A stretch of DNA of 64,000 bases, from positions 62,001 through 126,000 of the forward strand of contig CAZYDG010000085.1 in assembly GCA_964645835.1 (NCBI GenBank). The letters run 5' to 3'. How positions within the stretch are numbered: position 1 is the first letter of the stretch; every line of letters starts with the position of its first letter. Positions 37,185-45,638 of this stretch are shown piece after piece. A program made the translations under genes and the position numbers. The notes under the pieces are model-generated. The model did not search any database. It worked only from the letters and a program-made list of their open reading frames with translations, and was not told where the DNA came from. This DNA comes from CAZBME01 sp964645835. Its GTDB lineage: Bacteria > Desulfobacterota > Syntrophia > Syntrophales > UBA8958.

Positions 37185-37621
37185 GGACACCCTTTCCGGA
37201 ATGTCTCTTGCTGAATAGCGAGGAGACTTCCCCTGATGCCGTTTGCGTTGCCTGCCCAGGTCACTTGAATCATGACGAGCCATGAATTGGTTGTCGCCCC
37301 GGGATTGATCGTTGTTGCGACGGTAAAAACAGCGTCTCCGGGTGGTTCTATTGAGGTATTGTTGCCGCTTACATTGACCGTGCTTGTCGTTGTGCCGAGT
37401 GATGGTGCTGCATTGCATGGATTTGCGAGTTGTTCCTGCTGTTTCTGCAATTCCTGGTAAAGGATACCCGCCGCACGGCCCATGTAGTCCGACCTGGCTG
37501 ATGCCTTCCAGGCCATGGGCTGTATGGAGAGGATGGCCAGGAGAGCTACAGTGGTCAGGAAAATGGCAATAACCGCTTCCAGAAGGCTGAACCCCCGATT
37601 ATCGCATGGCGAACTGTACAT
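37181..37621 (-). CDS. pilV: PilV-like minor pilin
   Basis: A 146-residue prepilin with leader MYSSPCDNRG and mature N-terminus FSLLEAVIAIFLTTVALLAIL, Glu at position 5. A short globular domain with a Thr/Asn-rich loop and a C-terminal Cys follows. Between fimT and pilW as in the Pseudomonas fimU-pilV-pilW-pilX-pilY1 order. Overlaps fimT by 23 bases. Confidence 0.88.
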   Translation of the reverse strand: MYSSPCDNRGFSLLEAVIAIFLTTVALLAILSIQPMAWKASARSDYMGRAAGILYQELQKQQEQLANPCNAAPSLGTTTSTVNVSGNNTSIEPPGDAVFTVATTINPGATTNSWLVMIQVTWAGNANGIRGSLLAIQQETFRKGCP

Positions 37622-38039
37622 CGGCCCTCCCGGTTATATTTATTGTAATCTTTGCCGTGGAACCAACACTGTTTTTGATATTTATAGTGCCAGTGGACAC
37701 CGTGCCACGGGTTCGGAAATCTAATTGTTTGTTATTGGTAGGAATATACAATCCGGAGCCAAAAATATTGAGATCTTTTGTCTCCATTGAGATGAAAGGT
37801 GATTGCGAGATGGTGTATGTGCTTGTATTTTTTGTAATGTTGATTCGGTATGGTGTTCCCTCCGCCATGGCCCGCTGCTTGCACGATGCAATATCCGCCA
37901 TCATGCCCCTGGCGGCTGCCCTCAAGTTTGTATTGTCCCGCTGATGTTGCCATGCGTAAGAAGACATGCTGCCTAATATACCGATGACAGCGATGACAAT
38001 GATCAGTTCAATTAAAGAAAATCCCTTTCGATGTTCCAT
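37599..38039 (-). CDS. GspH/FimT-family pseudopilin
   Basis: A 146-residue prepilin, leader MEHRKG then FSLIELIIVIAVIGILGSM with Glu 5. The body matches the GspH/FimT pattern (RAAARGMMADIASCKQRAMAEGTPYRI and a beta-sandwich C-terminus). First gene of the minor-pilin operon that runs leftward. FimT/FimU-like proteins prime pilus assembly and, in some species, bind DNA during uptake. Confidence 0.9.
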   Translation of the reverse strand: MEHRKGFSLIELIIVIAVIGILGSMSSYAWQHQRDNTNLRAAARGMMADIASCKQRAMAEGTPYRINITKNTSTYTISQSPFISMETKDLNIFGSGLYIPTNNKQLDFRTRGTVSTGTINIKNSVGSTAKITINITGRADVQFAMR

Positions 38040-38387
38040 GACCTATGGTTCTTATAATTGATAATTGCAATGTATAATAATTGTGGCCTATATGAAATTA
38101 ATTACGATAAATCAAGATAATATTTATTGATAAATGTAAATAATTTTTAAATAACTTTATTTGATGAAATATGCTCTTGGCTGATTGTTATTACTCATTT
38201 CTCTTGATTTTTGCGCCAGAGTTTTAATTTTGTTAGCCTCTATCGATCTTTAAGGGACAGCTTTTCAAAATAAAACTGTTTACAGGAGATTTTTCGTGAT
38301 ATGCAATCTCCTTACGGTATTTTATGAAACCGTGATCGGATTGCATAAGATCCGGTCACGATAAATCTGTATCTGTAGAGGATAAGC
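38040..38387. promoter_or_regulatory. divergent AT-rich control region between the pilin operon and the biosynthetic cluster
   Basis: 348 bases without a gene, strongly AT-rich in 38041-38170. It must hold the leftward fimT promoter and probably the rightward promoter of the cluster. The one clear element is an inverted repeat GTGATCGGAT (38332-38341) / ATCCGGTCAC (38350-38359), one mismatch, 8-base spacer, 28 bases before the first ACP start: operator-like. No promoter with good spacing could be fixed. Confidence 0.5.
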
Positions 38388-38660
38388 ATGGATCAACTGA
38401 TTGCTGAACTGAAGATAAAGATAATCGAAACCTTGAATCTCATAGATGTGACAACTGACGATATCGATGCGGATGCCCAACTCATCGGGGGCGATCTTGG
38501 TCTTGATTCCATCGATGTCCTGGAACTGGTGATGATGCTTGAGAAAGATTATGGCGTGGAGATCGACAGCAGGGAACTTGGTGTCAAGGTTTTTGCTTCC
38601 GTATCTGCTCTGGCGGAATACGTCTATGAGCACAGAACTGACACGTGTGCCGGAAAGTAG
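38388..38660 (+). CDS. acyl carrier protein (cluster ACP 1)
   Basis: A 90-residue ACP. The phosphopantetheine serine is Ser41 in LGLDSIDVLELV; helix 1 (LIAELKIKIIETLNL) and the acidic helix III/IV region match the family. AGAGGA precedes the start. First gene of the cluster on the + strand, probably the carrier for chains handled by the FAD and radical SAM enzymes downstream. Distinct in sequence from the three other ACPs in the window, suggesting different partners. Confidence 0.93.
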   Translation: MDQLIAELKIKIIETLNLIDVTTDDIDADAQLIGGDLGLDSIDVLELVMMLEKDYGVEIDSRELGVKVFASVSALAEYVYEHRTDTCAGK

Positions 38661-38695
38661 CACCGGGAACCGTAATCCAACGCAAAATTTCAGTC

Positions 38696-38770
38696 AAATT
38701 GAGTGGAGAGTAGTGGGGCATTGGCCGCCTTCCGGCCCAGGGGACTTTTCCCATCTTTAACTTATAGATG
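38696..38770. repeat. hairpin repeat, family B, copy 1 (left half only)
   Basis: Contains GGAGAGTAGTGGGGCATTGGCC and CAGGGGACTTTTCCC, matching the left arm of the copies at 42425-42602 and 55775-55950. The right arm is missing. It lies between ACP 1 and the FAD enzyme gene, ending just before that gene's ribosome site. Confidence 0.7.
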
Positions 38771-38781
38771 AAAGGGATGCC

Positions 38782-40263
38782 ATGATGAAATCAGGGATGA
38801 TGCCGGGTCATGCCCTCATTATCGGATCCGGTATCGGTGGCCTCACTGCTGGCATTATCCTGTCGAAACTTCATATACCCGTCACGGTTGTAGAAAAAAA
38901 CGCGCTTCCCGGGGGGCTGATGCGTAGTTATCGCAAATCCGGCATCGATTGTCCTGTCGGGGTTCATTACATGGGAGCCCTTGATGCAGGTCAACCGCTG
39001 CGAAGGATTTGGGATGACCTTGGCGTCACTTCGGCAATTCCCCTGGATCGTATGGGAACGGAAGGCATTGTCGATCGCTATGTGTTTGACGATTTCATCT
39101 TCGACCTCCCCACGGGACTCGATGCCTTCGAGGAGAGCCTGAACCGGACATTCCCGGATGAACCCCGTCAAATTTCCATGATCATGGCTGATCTGCGAAA
39201 GATGTCCAGCCTGCTGAACTCTCTCGATATGGTCCTGTCTCCGGATATGGCCTTTCTATTACCCGAGAGCTTGGAGCCTATGGGAGAACGTCTCCACCTG
39301 ATGGCCTGTTCCCGGCGACTAACGAGTGTCCTGGCTGTCCCGTCAACGTTGATCGGCGTTCCTCTTCACGACTGTCCGGTTTTTTATTATTACATGACCC
39401 TGGCCTCCTACCTGATGTCTTCCTGGCGCCTTGCCTGCAGCGGCGCCCATATGGCGGAGGCTTTTGTGTCGCGCCTTCAGGCCCTTGGCGGCCGCCTTGT
39501 AACTGGGGATGGTGTTGTATCCATCAAGGTCGATTCAGGGCAGGTGGAGGGCGTCTTGCTGGACTCCGGCACGTTTATTCCGGCGGATACCGTAATTGCC
39601 GCCCTTCACCCGAAGAAGCTATTATCTCTCCTGCCGCTTGCCGAGGTACGGCCTTCTTACAGCCAGCGTGTTTCCCAACTTACTGACACAAAGGGGATAT
39701 TCGGCATTCACCTTGCCTTGAACGCCGAAGTTAATAAACCCCTTCCTTATAATATCTATCGCCTGCGGCCCGAACCGGACGGCTCCCTGATACGCGGCGT
39801 ATTTTATCAACTCCGGCAAAGCGGGCGACCAGACACGAATCTCTTGTCCATTATCACGGCAAGCGGAATCGAAGAGTGGAGGCTTTGGGAACATACACAG
39901 ACCGGGCATCGCGGAGGAGATTATCAGGCGGCAAAGGAACAGAAAGCCATCCCCTTTATTCAAGAAGCGTCCGAATTATTCGGTCCGCTTTCGGAGATGA
40001 AGATTATTGATATTTATACACCATTGAGCCTGCGAGACTGGGTGGGAAGTCCCGACGGCTCGCCTTACGGCATTCTGCGTTCAGCAGGGCAACTCATGAA
40101 GACCGCATCCCTGAATCGCCCGTCTGTCAAAGGCCTGTATCCGGCGGGGCAGAATCGCTTGTGTCCGGGCATCATGGGGACAATGCTGGGCTCCTTTCAG
40201 GCCGTCAGGCAGATCATCGGCAGGGAAGCCTTTGACATGGATGTTCTGGGCGGTCTCATATGA
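38782..40263 (+). CDS. CrtI/phytoene-desaturase-like FAD oxidoreductase
   Basis: A 493-residue flavoprotein of the phytoene desaturase/retinol saturase/amine-oxidase superfamily. The dinucleotide-binding motif GSGIGGLTAG (about 15-24) and the E-K that binds ribose (VVEKNALPGG) open the protein; the C-terminal FAD motif is near LYPAGQNRLCPGIMG. Likely desaturates, saturates or isomerises a lipid chain. CrtI-like genes are also found in proposed ladderane clusters of anammox bacteria, but no carotenoid genes are seen here. The stop overlaps the next start (ATGA), so it is co-translated with the B12-type radical SAM protein. Confidence 0.85.
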   Translation: MMKSGMMPGHALIIGSGIGGLTAGIILSKLHIPVTVVEKNALPGGLMRSYRKSGIDCPVGVHYMGALDAGQPLRRIWDDLGVTSAIPLDRMGTEGIVDRYVFDDFIFDLPTGLDAFEESLNRTFPDEPRQISMIMADLRKMSSLLNSLDMVLSPDMAFLLPESLEPMGERLHLMACSRRLTSVLAVPSTLIGVPLHDCPVFYYYMTLASYLMSSWRLACSGAHMAEAFVSRLQALGGRLVTGDGVVSIKVDSGQVEGVLLDSGTFIPADTVIAALHPKKLLSLLPLAEVRPSYSQRVSQLTDTKGIFGIHLALNAEVNKPLPYNIYRLRPEPDGSLIRGVFYQLRQSGRPDTNLLSIITASGIEEWRLWEHTQTGHRGGDYQAAKEQKAIPFIQEASELFGPLSEMKIIDIYTPLSLRDWVGSPDGSPYGILRSAGQLMKTASLNRPSVKGLYPAGQNRLCPGIMGTMLGSFQAVRQIIGREAFDMDVLGGLI

Positions 40264-41609
40264 AGGTGTTGCTCGTATCGGCCAATACGATGATCCAGCC
40301 TTATCCGGCCTATCCCATCGGACTGGATTATGTACGTAACGCCATTTCACCGCCTCATGACGTGAAGAACGTCGATATGAACGAACTCAAAGACGACGTG
40401 ACCCTGGCCGCCGTCCTGGACGATTACAACCCCGATGTGGTCGGCATTTCGATCAGGAACATTGATAATGCCGATGATACCCATACGGAATCTTTCGTCG
40501 CAAAGATAAGGACCATTATCGGTGTTGTCCGTCGTCATTCAACTGGCCGGATTGTTCTGGGAGGGAGCGGCTTTACCATTCTTCCCGGCGAATTCATGGC
40601 AAGGCTTGATGCCGATTTTGGTGTTATCGGAGAAGGGGAGCGGTTCCTGCAGATTCTTGCCGCCCTGGAACGGGGAGAGCCCGTGTCCGGTCTTCCGGGA
40701 GTGGTCGTCGGGAGGGAGCAGGCGATCTTCCCGGAGCCCTTGGCCATTCCCATCAGTCGCGGCGTCATCCCGGATCAATCCTACCGGTCTTTCTACCTCA
40801 GACGAGGCGGAATGTTGAATCTACAAACGAAACGCGGTTGTCCCTTCTCGTGCATCTACTGCACCTATCCCCACATTGAAGGGAGCCGTTTCCGTTTCGT
40901 ACCTCCGGATGACGTGGCCCGGACGGCGAGAATACTTCAGGATGGCGGGGCTAAGTATCTTTATATTACCGATTCGTCCTTCAACGGCAGCTACGACCAT
41001 AGCACGGCAGTGGCCCTGGCTTTCAGAAATGCCGGCGTGTCCATTCCCTGGGGCGGTTTCTTCACGCCGACGGCACCGCCGCCCGATTATTACAAACGGC
41101 TTGCCGATGTAGGACTCATGCATGTTGAATTCGGCACGGAGGCCCTTTCCGACGCCATGCTCTGCGCCTACCGGAAACCCTTCCGTAAGGAGGATGTCTA
41201 TAAGTCTCATTGTCTCGTGGTTGAGGCCGGCATCCACGTCGCCCATTATCTAATGATCGGTGGACCGGGCGAAGACAACCAGACACTGGATGAAACCCTG
41301 GCCAATGCAGAGAGTCTGGATAAGGCGGTGTTTTTTGTCTTCAGTGGTGTACGGATTTATCCCCATACGGCACTGTTTGATCTGGCCATGAAGGAAGGCC
41401 GGATTGGAACAGGGACCGACCTTCTGGACCCGGTGTTTTACTGGTCTCCCGCTTTGCAGCGGGATCTGGTGATGAGACGCATGGAAGATCATGCCAAAGG
41501 ACGTGGAAACTGGGTGGTCGGTTCAGGACCGCCCGGCATGAACAGGGTTATTGCACGGCTCCATAGTCGTGGATATGTGGGCCCCTTATGGGAGCATCTG
41601 GTGCAATGA
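40260..41609 (+). CDS. B12-binding-domain radical SAM protein (first)
   Basis: A 449-residue protein. The N-terminal Rossmann-like domain resembles cobalamin-binding domains (VLLVSANT, DVVGISIRN, RIVLGGSGFTILP, GEGE at about 124-127) but lacks the DxHxxG lower-ligand motif, so any B12 would bind base-off without His. The radical SAM core has CxxxCxxC at Cys194, 198 and 201 (CPFSCIYCTYP) and FGTEALSD. Members of this class perform methylations or C-C bond/ring chemistry on unactivated carbons. It is in a chain of four-base overlaps with its neighbours. Confidence 0.87.
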   Translation: MKVLLVSANTMIQPYPAYPIGLDYVRNAISPPHDVKNVDMNELKDDVTLAAVLDDYNPDVVGISIRNIDNADDTHTESFVAKIRTIIGVVRRHSTGRIVLGGSGFTILPGEFMARLDADFGVIGEGERFLQILAALERGEPVSGLPGVVVGREQAIFPEPLAIPISRGVIPDQSYRSFYLRRGGMLNLQTKRGCPFSCIYCTYPHIEGSRFRFVPPDDVARTARILQDGGAKYLYITDSSFNGSYDHSTAVALAFRNAGVSIPWGGFFTPTAPPPDYYKRLADVGLMHVEFGTEALSDAMLCAYRKPFRKEDVYKSHCLVVEAGIHVAHYLMIGGPGEDNQTLDETLANAESLDKAVFFVFSGVRIYPHTALFDLAMKEGRIGTGTDLLDPVFYWSPALQRDLVMRRMEDHAKGRGNWVVGSGPPGMNRVIARLHSRGYVGPLWEHLVQ

Positions 41610-42444
41610 AACGAGGAGCCGCCATGGTAATGTCCTCCGCTTGCGCCCATGGCTCCCCGGCTCTGAAGGTGGGTTTTGCGGCTTTCCTCGGCGCTTTGAT
41701 CCTCTCCATAATCAGACTTGAGTGGGCGGCCTTGCCCCTGATTGTCTTTGTATTGACATGCCTGGGCGCTCCCTTGTTTCCCACTGCCGGTTTTTTCCTC
41801 CCCATAATCAGCCGGGGTTGCACGGGAAGGCCTGCGTATCCTTAACCTTTGACGACGGTCCCGATCCCGATGTGACGGTGCCCCTCCTGGGGCTTTTGGC
41901 GCGCTACCGGGTGAAGGCGACCTTCTTCGTCACGGGCCGAAAGGCTGAGCAATATGGTAATCTACTGTCGGAGATTCTGAGACAGGGCCATACTTTGGGT
42001 AATCATTCCTATGGCCACGATCCGTTTTTGATGTTCCGGTCATCCACCGCCCTTGACCGAGAGATCAGCGATGCACAGGCCGTTTTACGGCGATTCGGAG
42101 TTTTGCCCCTTGCCTTCAGGCCCCCCGTTGGGGTGACAAACCCGAAATTGGCGGGTGTGCTTAGCCGTAATGGGATGTATTGCCTGAACTTCTCCTGCCG
42201 TGCCGTTGACTTCGGGAATCGTCATGTTGCGGGTCTTTCCGGCAGAATCTTGAAAAAAGTTAAACCCGACGATATCATCCTTCTTCACGATGTCCAGCCG
42301 CCGCAGGGGATGGGCGTAGAAACCTGGCTTCATGAAGTGGAGCTCATCCTTTGCGGCCTGAGTGATGCGGGATTAAAAATCATTCCGCTGGCCGATCTGA
42401 TCGGCAGGCCTGTTATGATTTCAACCAAATCGATTGGAGAGTAG
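41606..42444 (+). pseudogene. polysaccharide deacetylase (NodB) family gene with a frameshift
   Basis: The start ATG 41606 overlaps the previous stop (ATGA) and opens a frame with two membrane helices (FAAFLGALILSII and ALPLIVFVLTCLGAPLF) and a TGRPA segment, ending in TAA at about 41845. The NodB homology domain continues in the frame one base over: VSLTFDDGPDPD, NHSYGHDP, FRPPVGVTNP and LHDVQPP, covering the metal and catalytic motifs, to TAG 42444. Adding one G near 41836 (GCG-GTA) would restore a 280-residue protein. Either a true inactivating deletion or a sequencing/assembly error. The last codons overlap repeat B. Family members remove acetyl groups from sugars or other N/O-acetyl compounds. 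Confidence 0.8.
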
Positions 42445-42602
42445 CGAGGCATTGGCCTTGCGGCTCAGGGAATTTTTTCCTTCTTTCATCCAAAGATGGC
42501 TTTACTGATACGAGTTGGGAAAAATCCTATTCACCTCCAGACCAATACCCCACTACTATTGGTCAGACTAAATCAAAATCTTAGGATTTTGGTGGTGGAT
42601 TT
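42425..42602. repeat. hairpin repeat, family B, copy 2 (complete)
   Basis: Left arm GGAGAGTAGCGAGGCATTGGCC and CAGGGAATTTTTTCC; right arm TTGGGAAAAATCCTATTCACC, CAGACCAATACCCCACTACT. The arms are complementary (GAGAGTAGNGNGGCATTGG with CCAATACCCCACTACT; GATTTTTCCC-type with GGGAAAAATC), so transcripts would fold into a long hairpin. It also supplies the last codons of the deacetylase gene. The remainder of the gap, 42603-42716, is AT-rich with nothing recognised. Confidence 0.75.
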
Positions 42603-42716
42603 GGGGATCACAAAAATATTGATAAGCTATTTGATCAATGATAAGAATTCACGTTTAAATTATCGATTCAATGGAGTGAATTCGTATAATACCGTTAAAG
42701 AGATTATCCGGCGTTT

Positions 42717-43106
42717 ATGCAAGATGAAGGGCAGTGGCATAGCCTTACGTATTTAAGAGATACATCGGGGAATGCCCCGGGAGCATTACTTTCAGCGGCG
42801 GCATGCCTTGAGGCCTCCTCATTGTGGTTTTCCGGCCATTTCCCTCAGGAGCCCATCCTGCCGGGCATTGCCGTCCTGTCCATGGTAGCTGATTTTATCC
42901 GGCGGGATGCCCTTGAGATGGGGGAACGCGTGAGGATTACGGGTATCCGGCGGGTACGGTTCCGGGTCCCCATCAGGCCCGGCGACTCTTTGTCCATATC
43001 GCTTTTGCCGTTTCCCGGTGGGAATGACGGGTGCCGCCAATTTAAGGTGACAGTCGGCGGCGAGACGGCCTGTTCGGGCATGATGAATGTAGTATCCTGT
43101 GGATAA
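42717..43106 (+). CDS. FabZ/ApeI-like hotdog 3-hydroxyacyl-ACP dehydratase
   Basis: A 129-residue single-hotdog protein. The active-site signature FSGHFPQEPILPGI places the catalytic His at residue 41, followed by the central helix IAVLSMVADFIRR. The usual Glu/Asp of FabZ/FabA is not obvious in that helix, so it could also be a non-catalytic or thioesterase-like hotdog. It is shorter than FabZ (about 150). Probably dehydrates beta-hydroxyacyl chains on one of the cluster ACPs. The ribosome site is weak; it directly follows repeat B copy 2. Confidence 0.8.
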   Translation: MQDEGQWHSLTYLRDTSGNAPGALLSAAACLEASSLWFSGHFPQEPILPGIAVLSMVADFIRRDALEMGERVRITGIRRVRFRVPIRPGDSLSISLLPFPGGNDGCRQFKVTVGGETACSGMMNVVSCG

Positions 43107-43178
43107 AGCATTTGCGATGCCCCGTATGCTGTCCAGCTCTGTTTTGCGATTGTTGTTACTGTGTAAGGAGGAATGTGT

Positions 43179-43448
43179 ATGTCTGTAGGTGTCGATATCG
43201 ATGCGTTGATCATCCGGATCGCGGAGATCATCATCTTTGAGCTTAAGCTGGAGGATATCACGCCGGAAACGTTTGCGCCGGACCTTGATCTGGTCGATGA
43301 GCTCGGCGTGGACAGTATGGATTTGGCGACGGTAGTCCTTGTCCTTCAGGATGAATACGAAATTACCATCGATGAAGATGATTACCCCAGGCTCGGCTCT
43401 ATTCGTAAGATTGCCGATTATATCCAGCAGAAGCTGGCCCAACAATAA
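43179..43448 (+). CDS. acyl carrier protein (cluster ACP 2)
   Basis: An 89-residue ACP with the attachment serine Ser46 in ELGVDSMDLATVV. ATG 43179 is chosen because AAGGAGG (43165-43171) is seven bases before it; ATG 43173 is too close. The DSM variant of the usual DSL/DSI sets it apart from the other ACPs. It sits between the hotdog dehydratase and the paired radical SAM genes. Confidence 0.92.
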   Translation: MSVGVDIDALIIRIAEIIIFELKLEDITPETFAPDLDLVDELGVDSMDLATVVLVLQDEYEITIDEDDYPRLGSIRKIADYIQQKLAQQ

Positions 43449-43470
43449 ATGACCGGCGCCTGATATCGCT

Positions 43471-44562
43471 ATGGAAAAAGCCAATGCACATGCAGCAACG
43501 CGATGCGATGATAATACAAAGAAATGGAAATTTTCCGAGATCCTGGCTGATCCGGAGGTTCATGCTCGTTGGGAGAAGGTGCGGAAGTATTTTTTTCTTC
43601 GCGAATCAACGTACGATGTGACCACGCGCTGCAATATCAGGTGCGACGGCTGTTATTATTATGAGGGGCAGAAGCAATTCGCCACTCCAAACGAAGACAG
43701 TGAGGCCTGGCGGGTCCTAATGAAGGCGGAAAAGGAGCGGGGTATTACCTTTGTCGTCCTGGCCGGCGCCGAACCCTCCCTGGTCCCTCAAATCCTCGAA
43801 GCCTGTTACGGGGAAATCCCACTGGGATGCATCGCGACTAACGGCGTCAAACGCATTCCCGATTCTGTAGGCTACAACATTCATATTTCCGTGTGGGGCA
43901 ACGATGAAACCAGCAGGCGCATCCGAAAAGCCAAAAACCTTCTTACGAAGCAACTCGATAATTACCGGGATGATCCACGGGCCATGTTCGTCTATACGTT
44001 TACGCGGGATAATATCGATGAGGCCTACGAGGTCATGGATATCATCGCAGGCCAAAACGGCAGGATGACCTTCAATATGTTTTCCGCTCCCGTCGGCTAT
44101 GAAAACAATCTCCGCCATAATGCGTCTTCCCTGGACCGGACCCGCCGGGTAATGGTCGATCTCATGTCCCAATACCCGCAGCATGTTGTTTATTCTCATT
44201 ATAATGCTGTGGCCCATACCCATGAACTTGGTCTCCATGAACTTTACGGCTGTGCCTATCCGCGGATGAACCCCTCGAAGGATATTGGCCTGGGCCGGTC
44301 GTTCAGGCAATACCGGGCCGATTTGTCCTGGGATCGGGAGGTTGCCTGTTGTGTCCCCGATACGGATTGCTCCGACTGCCGTCATTACGCCTCGGGCAGC
44401 GCCGTCGTAACGGCCCGTCTCTATCGTCATGTGACGGACCCCGATACGTTCCGGGCATGGCTGGATTATGTCGATACGTATCTGGCCGTCTGGGTGACGG
44501 GTTATGAAAAAGGTGAGAATCTCTGCCGGAAGTGGGTGAATCCCCCCGAACGGCCATCATGA
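43471..44562 (+). CDS. radical SAM protein with C-terminal cysteine cluster (paralogue 1)
   Basis: A 363-residue protein. Core CxxxCxxC at Cys54, 58 and 61 (TTRCNIRCDGCYYY), the GAEPSL equivalent of the GGE motif (about 99-104), and the HISVWGND strand. A second set of cysteines, C261, C293-C294, C300 and C303 (pattern C..CCx5CxxC), suggests an auxiliary iron-sulfur cluster as in SPASM/twitch proteins. It is clearly related to the next gene along its whole length. Substrate unknown; placement beside ACP 2 suggests a carrier-bound acyl chain. Confidence 0.85.
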   Translation: MEKANAHAATRCDDNTKKWKFSEILADPEVHARWEKVRKYFFLRESTYDVTTRCNIRCDGCYYYEGQKQFATPNEDSEAWRVLMKAEKERGITFVVLAGAEPSLVPQILEACYGEIPLGCIATNGVKRIPDSVGYNIHISVWGNDETSRRIRKAKNLLTKQLDNYRDDPRAMFVYTFTRDNIDEAYEVMDIIAGQNGRMTFNMFSAPVGYENNLRHNASSLDRTRRVMVDLMSQYPQHVVYSHYNAVAHTHELGLHELYGCAYPRMNPSKDIGLGRSFRQYRADLSWDREVACCVPDTDCSDCRHYASGSAVVTARLYRHVTDPDTFRAWLDYVDTYLAVWVTGYEKGENLCRKWVNPPERPS

Positions 44563-44634
44563 CGGGCAGGCAGTCGATATGCCGGTCTGTTGCTTCTTGG
44601 CGGTAAAGTAAATGTTGTTGAAAAGAGAAGGTGA

Positions 44635-45633
44635 ATGAAAACTGTCAGTTCATTGCTCGACCCGGCTTGGCATGAGCGATACCGGGCCATATCAGCCCTC
44701 AATATCCGCAGTTCCATCTATGACGTAACCAACCGTTGCAATTTGCGATGCAAAGGCTGTTTCTTTTTCTCCTCCAACGAGCATAAAGCGGCGGCAGAGG
44801 AAATGGACCTGGGAAACTGGTACGACTTTGTCCAAAAAGAAAAGGAACGGGGCGTCAATCTGGCCATCTTGATCGGTGGTGAACCGACGTTGTACCTGGA
44901 TCGTGTTGAGGCATTTTATCGCACCATGCCGTCCTATTGTGCGACAAACGGGCAGATCAAGATTTCCCGGGACCGTTTTCCGGACATGATGGTCGGCATC
45001 TCTCTGTGGGGCGATGAAGAAGATGAAAAAACTCTTCGCGGCAAGGACACCTTTTCCGTATCCAGCAGGAATTATGCAGGCGATCCTTATACCTATTATC
45101 TATATACGATTACGCCGAAACAGGTAGGCCGTACAGAACGAATCATCCGTAAGATTGCCGATGTGGGCCTCAAGGTCCATCTCCAGCTCCTGACAAACGA
45201 TGAAAAAGTTGACGGTTTTTATTGGACGGAAGAAAATCTCCGGGATATCCGTGCCGAAATGGACGACCTCCTCGACCGTTATCCCGAGACGGTGATATCA
45301 GCAAAGTACTACCATGAAATTATTACGACCGGGAAAATGCTGGGGCGGACCTTTGGATGGAGCGAGTGTCCGTCCGTTACGGAACAGCTTGACGACCGGG
45401 TGCCGCAACCCAAAAGGCTCATACGGTTTGTCAGGTGGGCCTCGGATCTCAAAACCGTTCACCGCTGCTGCACGTCCGCGACACGGGATTGTTCGACTTG
45501 TAAGGACGGAGCGGCCCATATGAGCTGGGTCATGGTCAACAAAAGGGATCATCTGGCTTCGACGAAAGACCTTCAGAACTGGATCGAGGTTTATGAAATG
45601 TTCGCCAAACTCTACCGGTTCATTCCTTGGTAG
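44635..45633 (+). CDS. radical SAM protein with C-terminal cysteine cluster (paralogue 2)
   Basis: A 332-residue protein. Core Cys35, 39 and 42 (TNRCNLRCKGCFFF), GGEPTL (81-86), GISLWGDEED. C-terminal cysteines C245, C278-C279, C286 and C289 repeat the C..CCx6CxxC pattern of the preceding gene. It lacks about 20 N-terminal residues relative to that paralogue. AGAAGGTG precedes the start. The pair probably arose by duplication and may act in sequence or as a heterodimer. Confidence 0.85.
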   Translation: MKTVSSLLDPAWHERYRAISALNIRSSIYDVTNRCNLRCKGCFFFSSNEHKAAAEEMDLGNWYDFVQKEKERGVNLAILIGGEPTLYLDRVEAFYRTMPSYCATNGQIKISRDRFPDMMVGISLWGDEEDEKTLRGKDTFSVSSRNYAGDPYTYYLYTITPKQVGRTERIIRKIADVGLKVHLQLLTNDEKVDGFYWTEENLRDIRAEMDDLLDRYPETVISAKYYHEIITTGKMLGRTFGWSECPSVTEQLDDRVPQPKRLIRFVRWASDLKTVHRCCTSATRDCSTCKDGAAHMSWVMVNKRDHLASTKDLQNWIEVYEMFAKLYRFIPW

Positions 45634-45638
45634 CCTTC

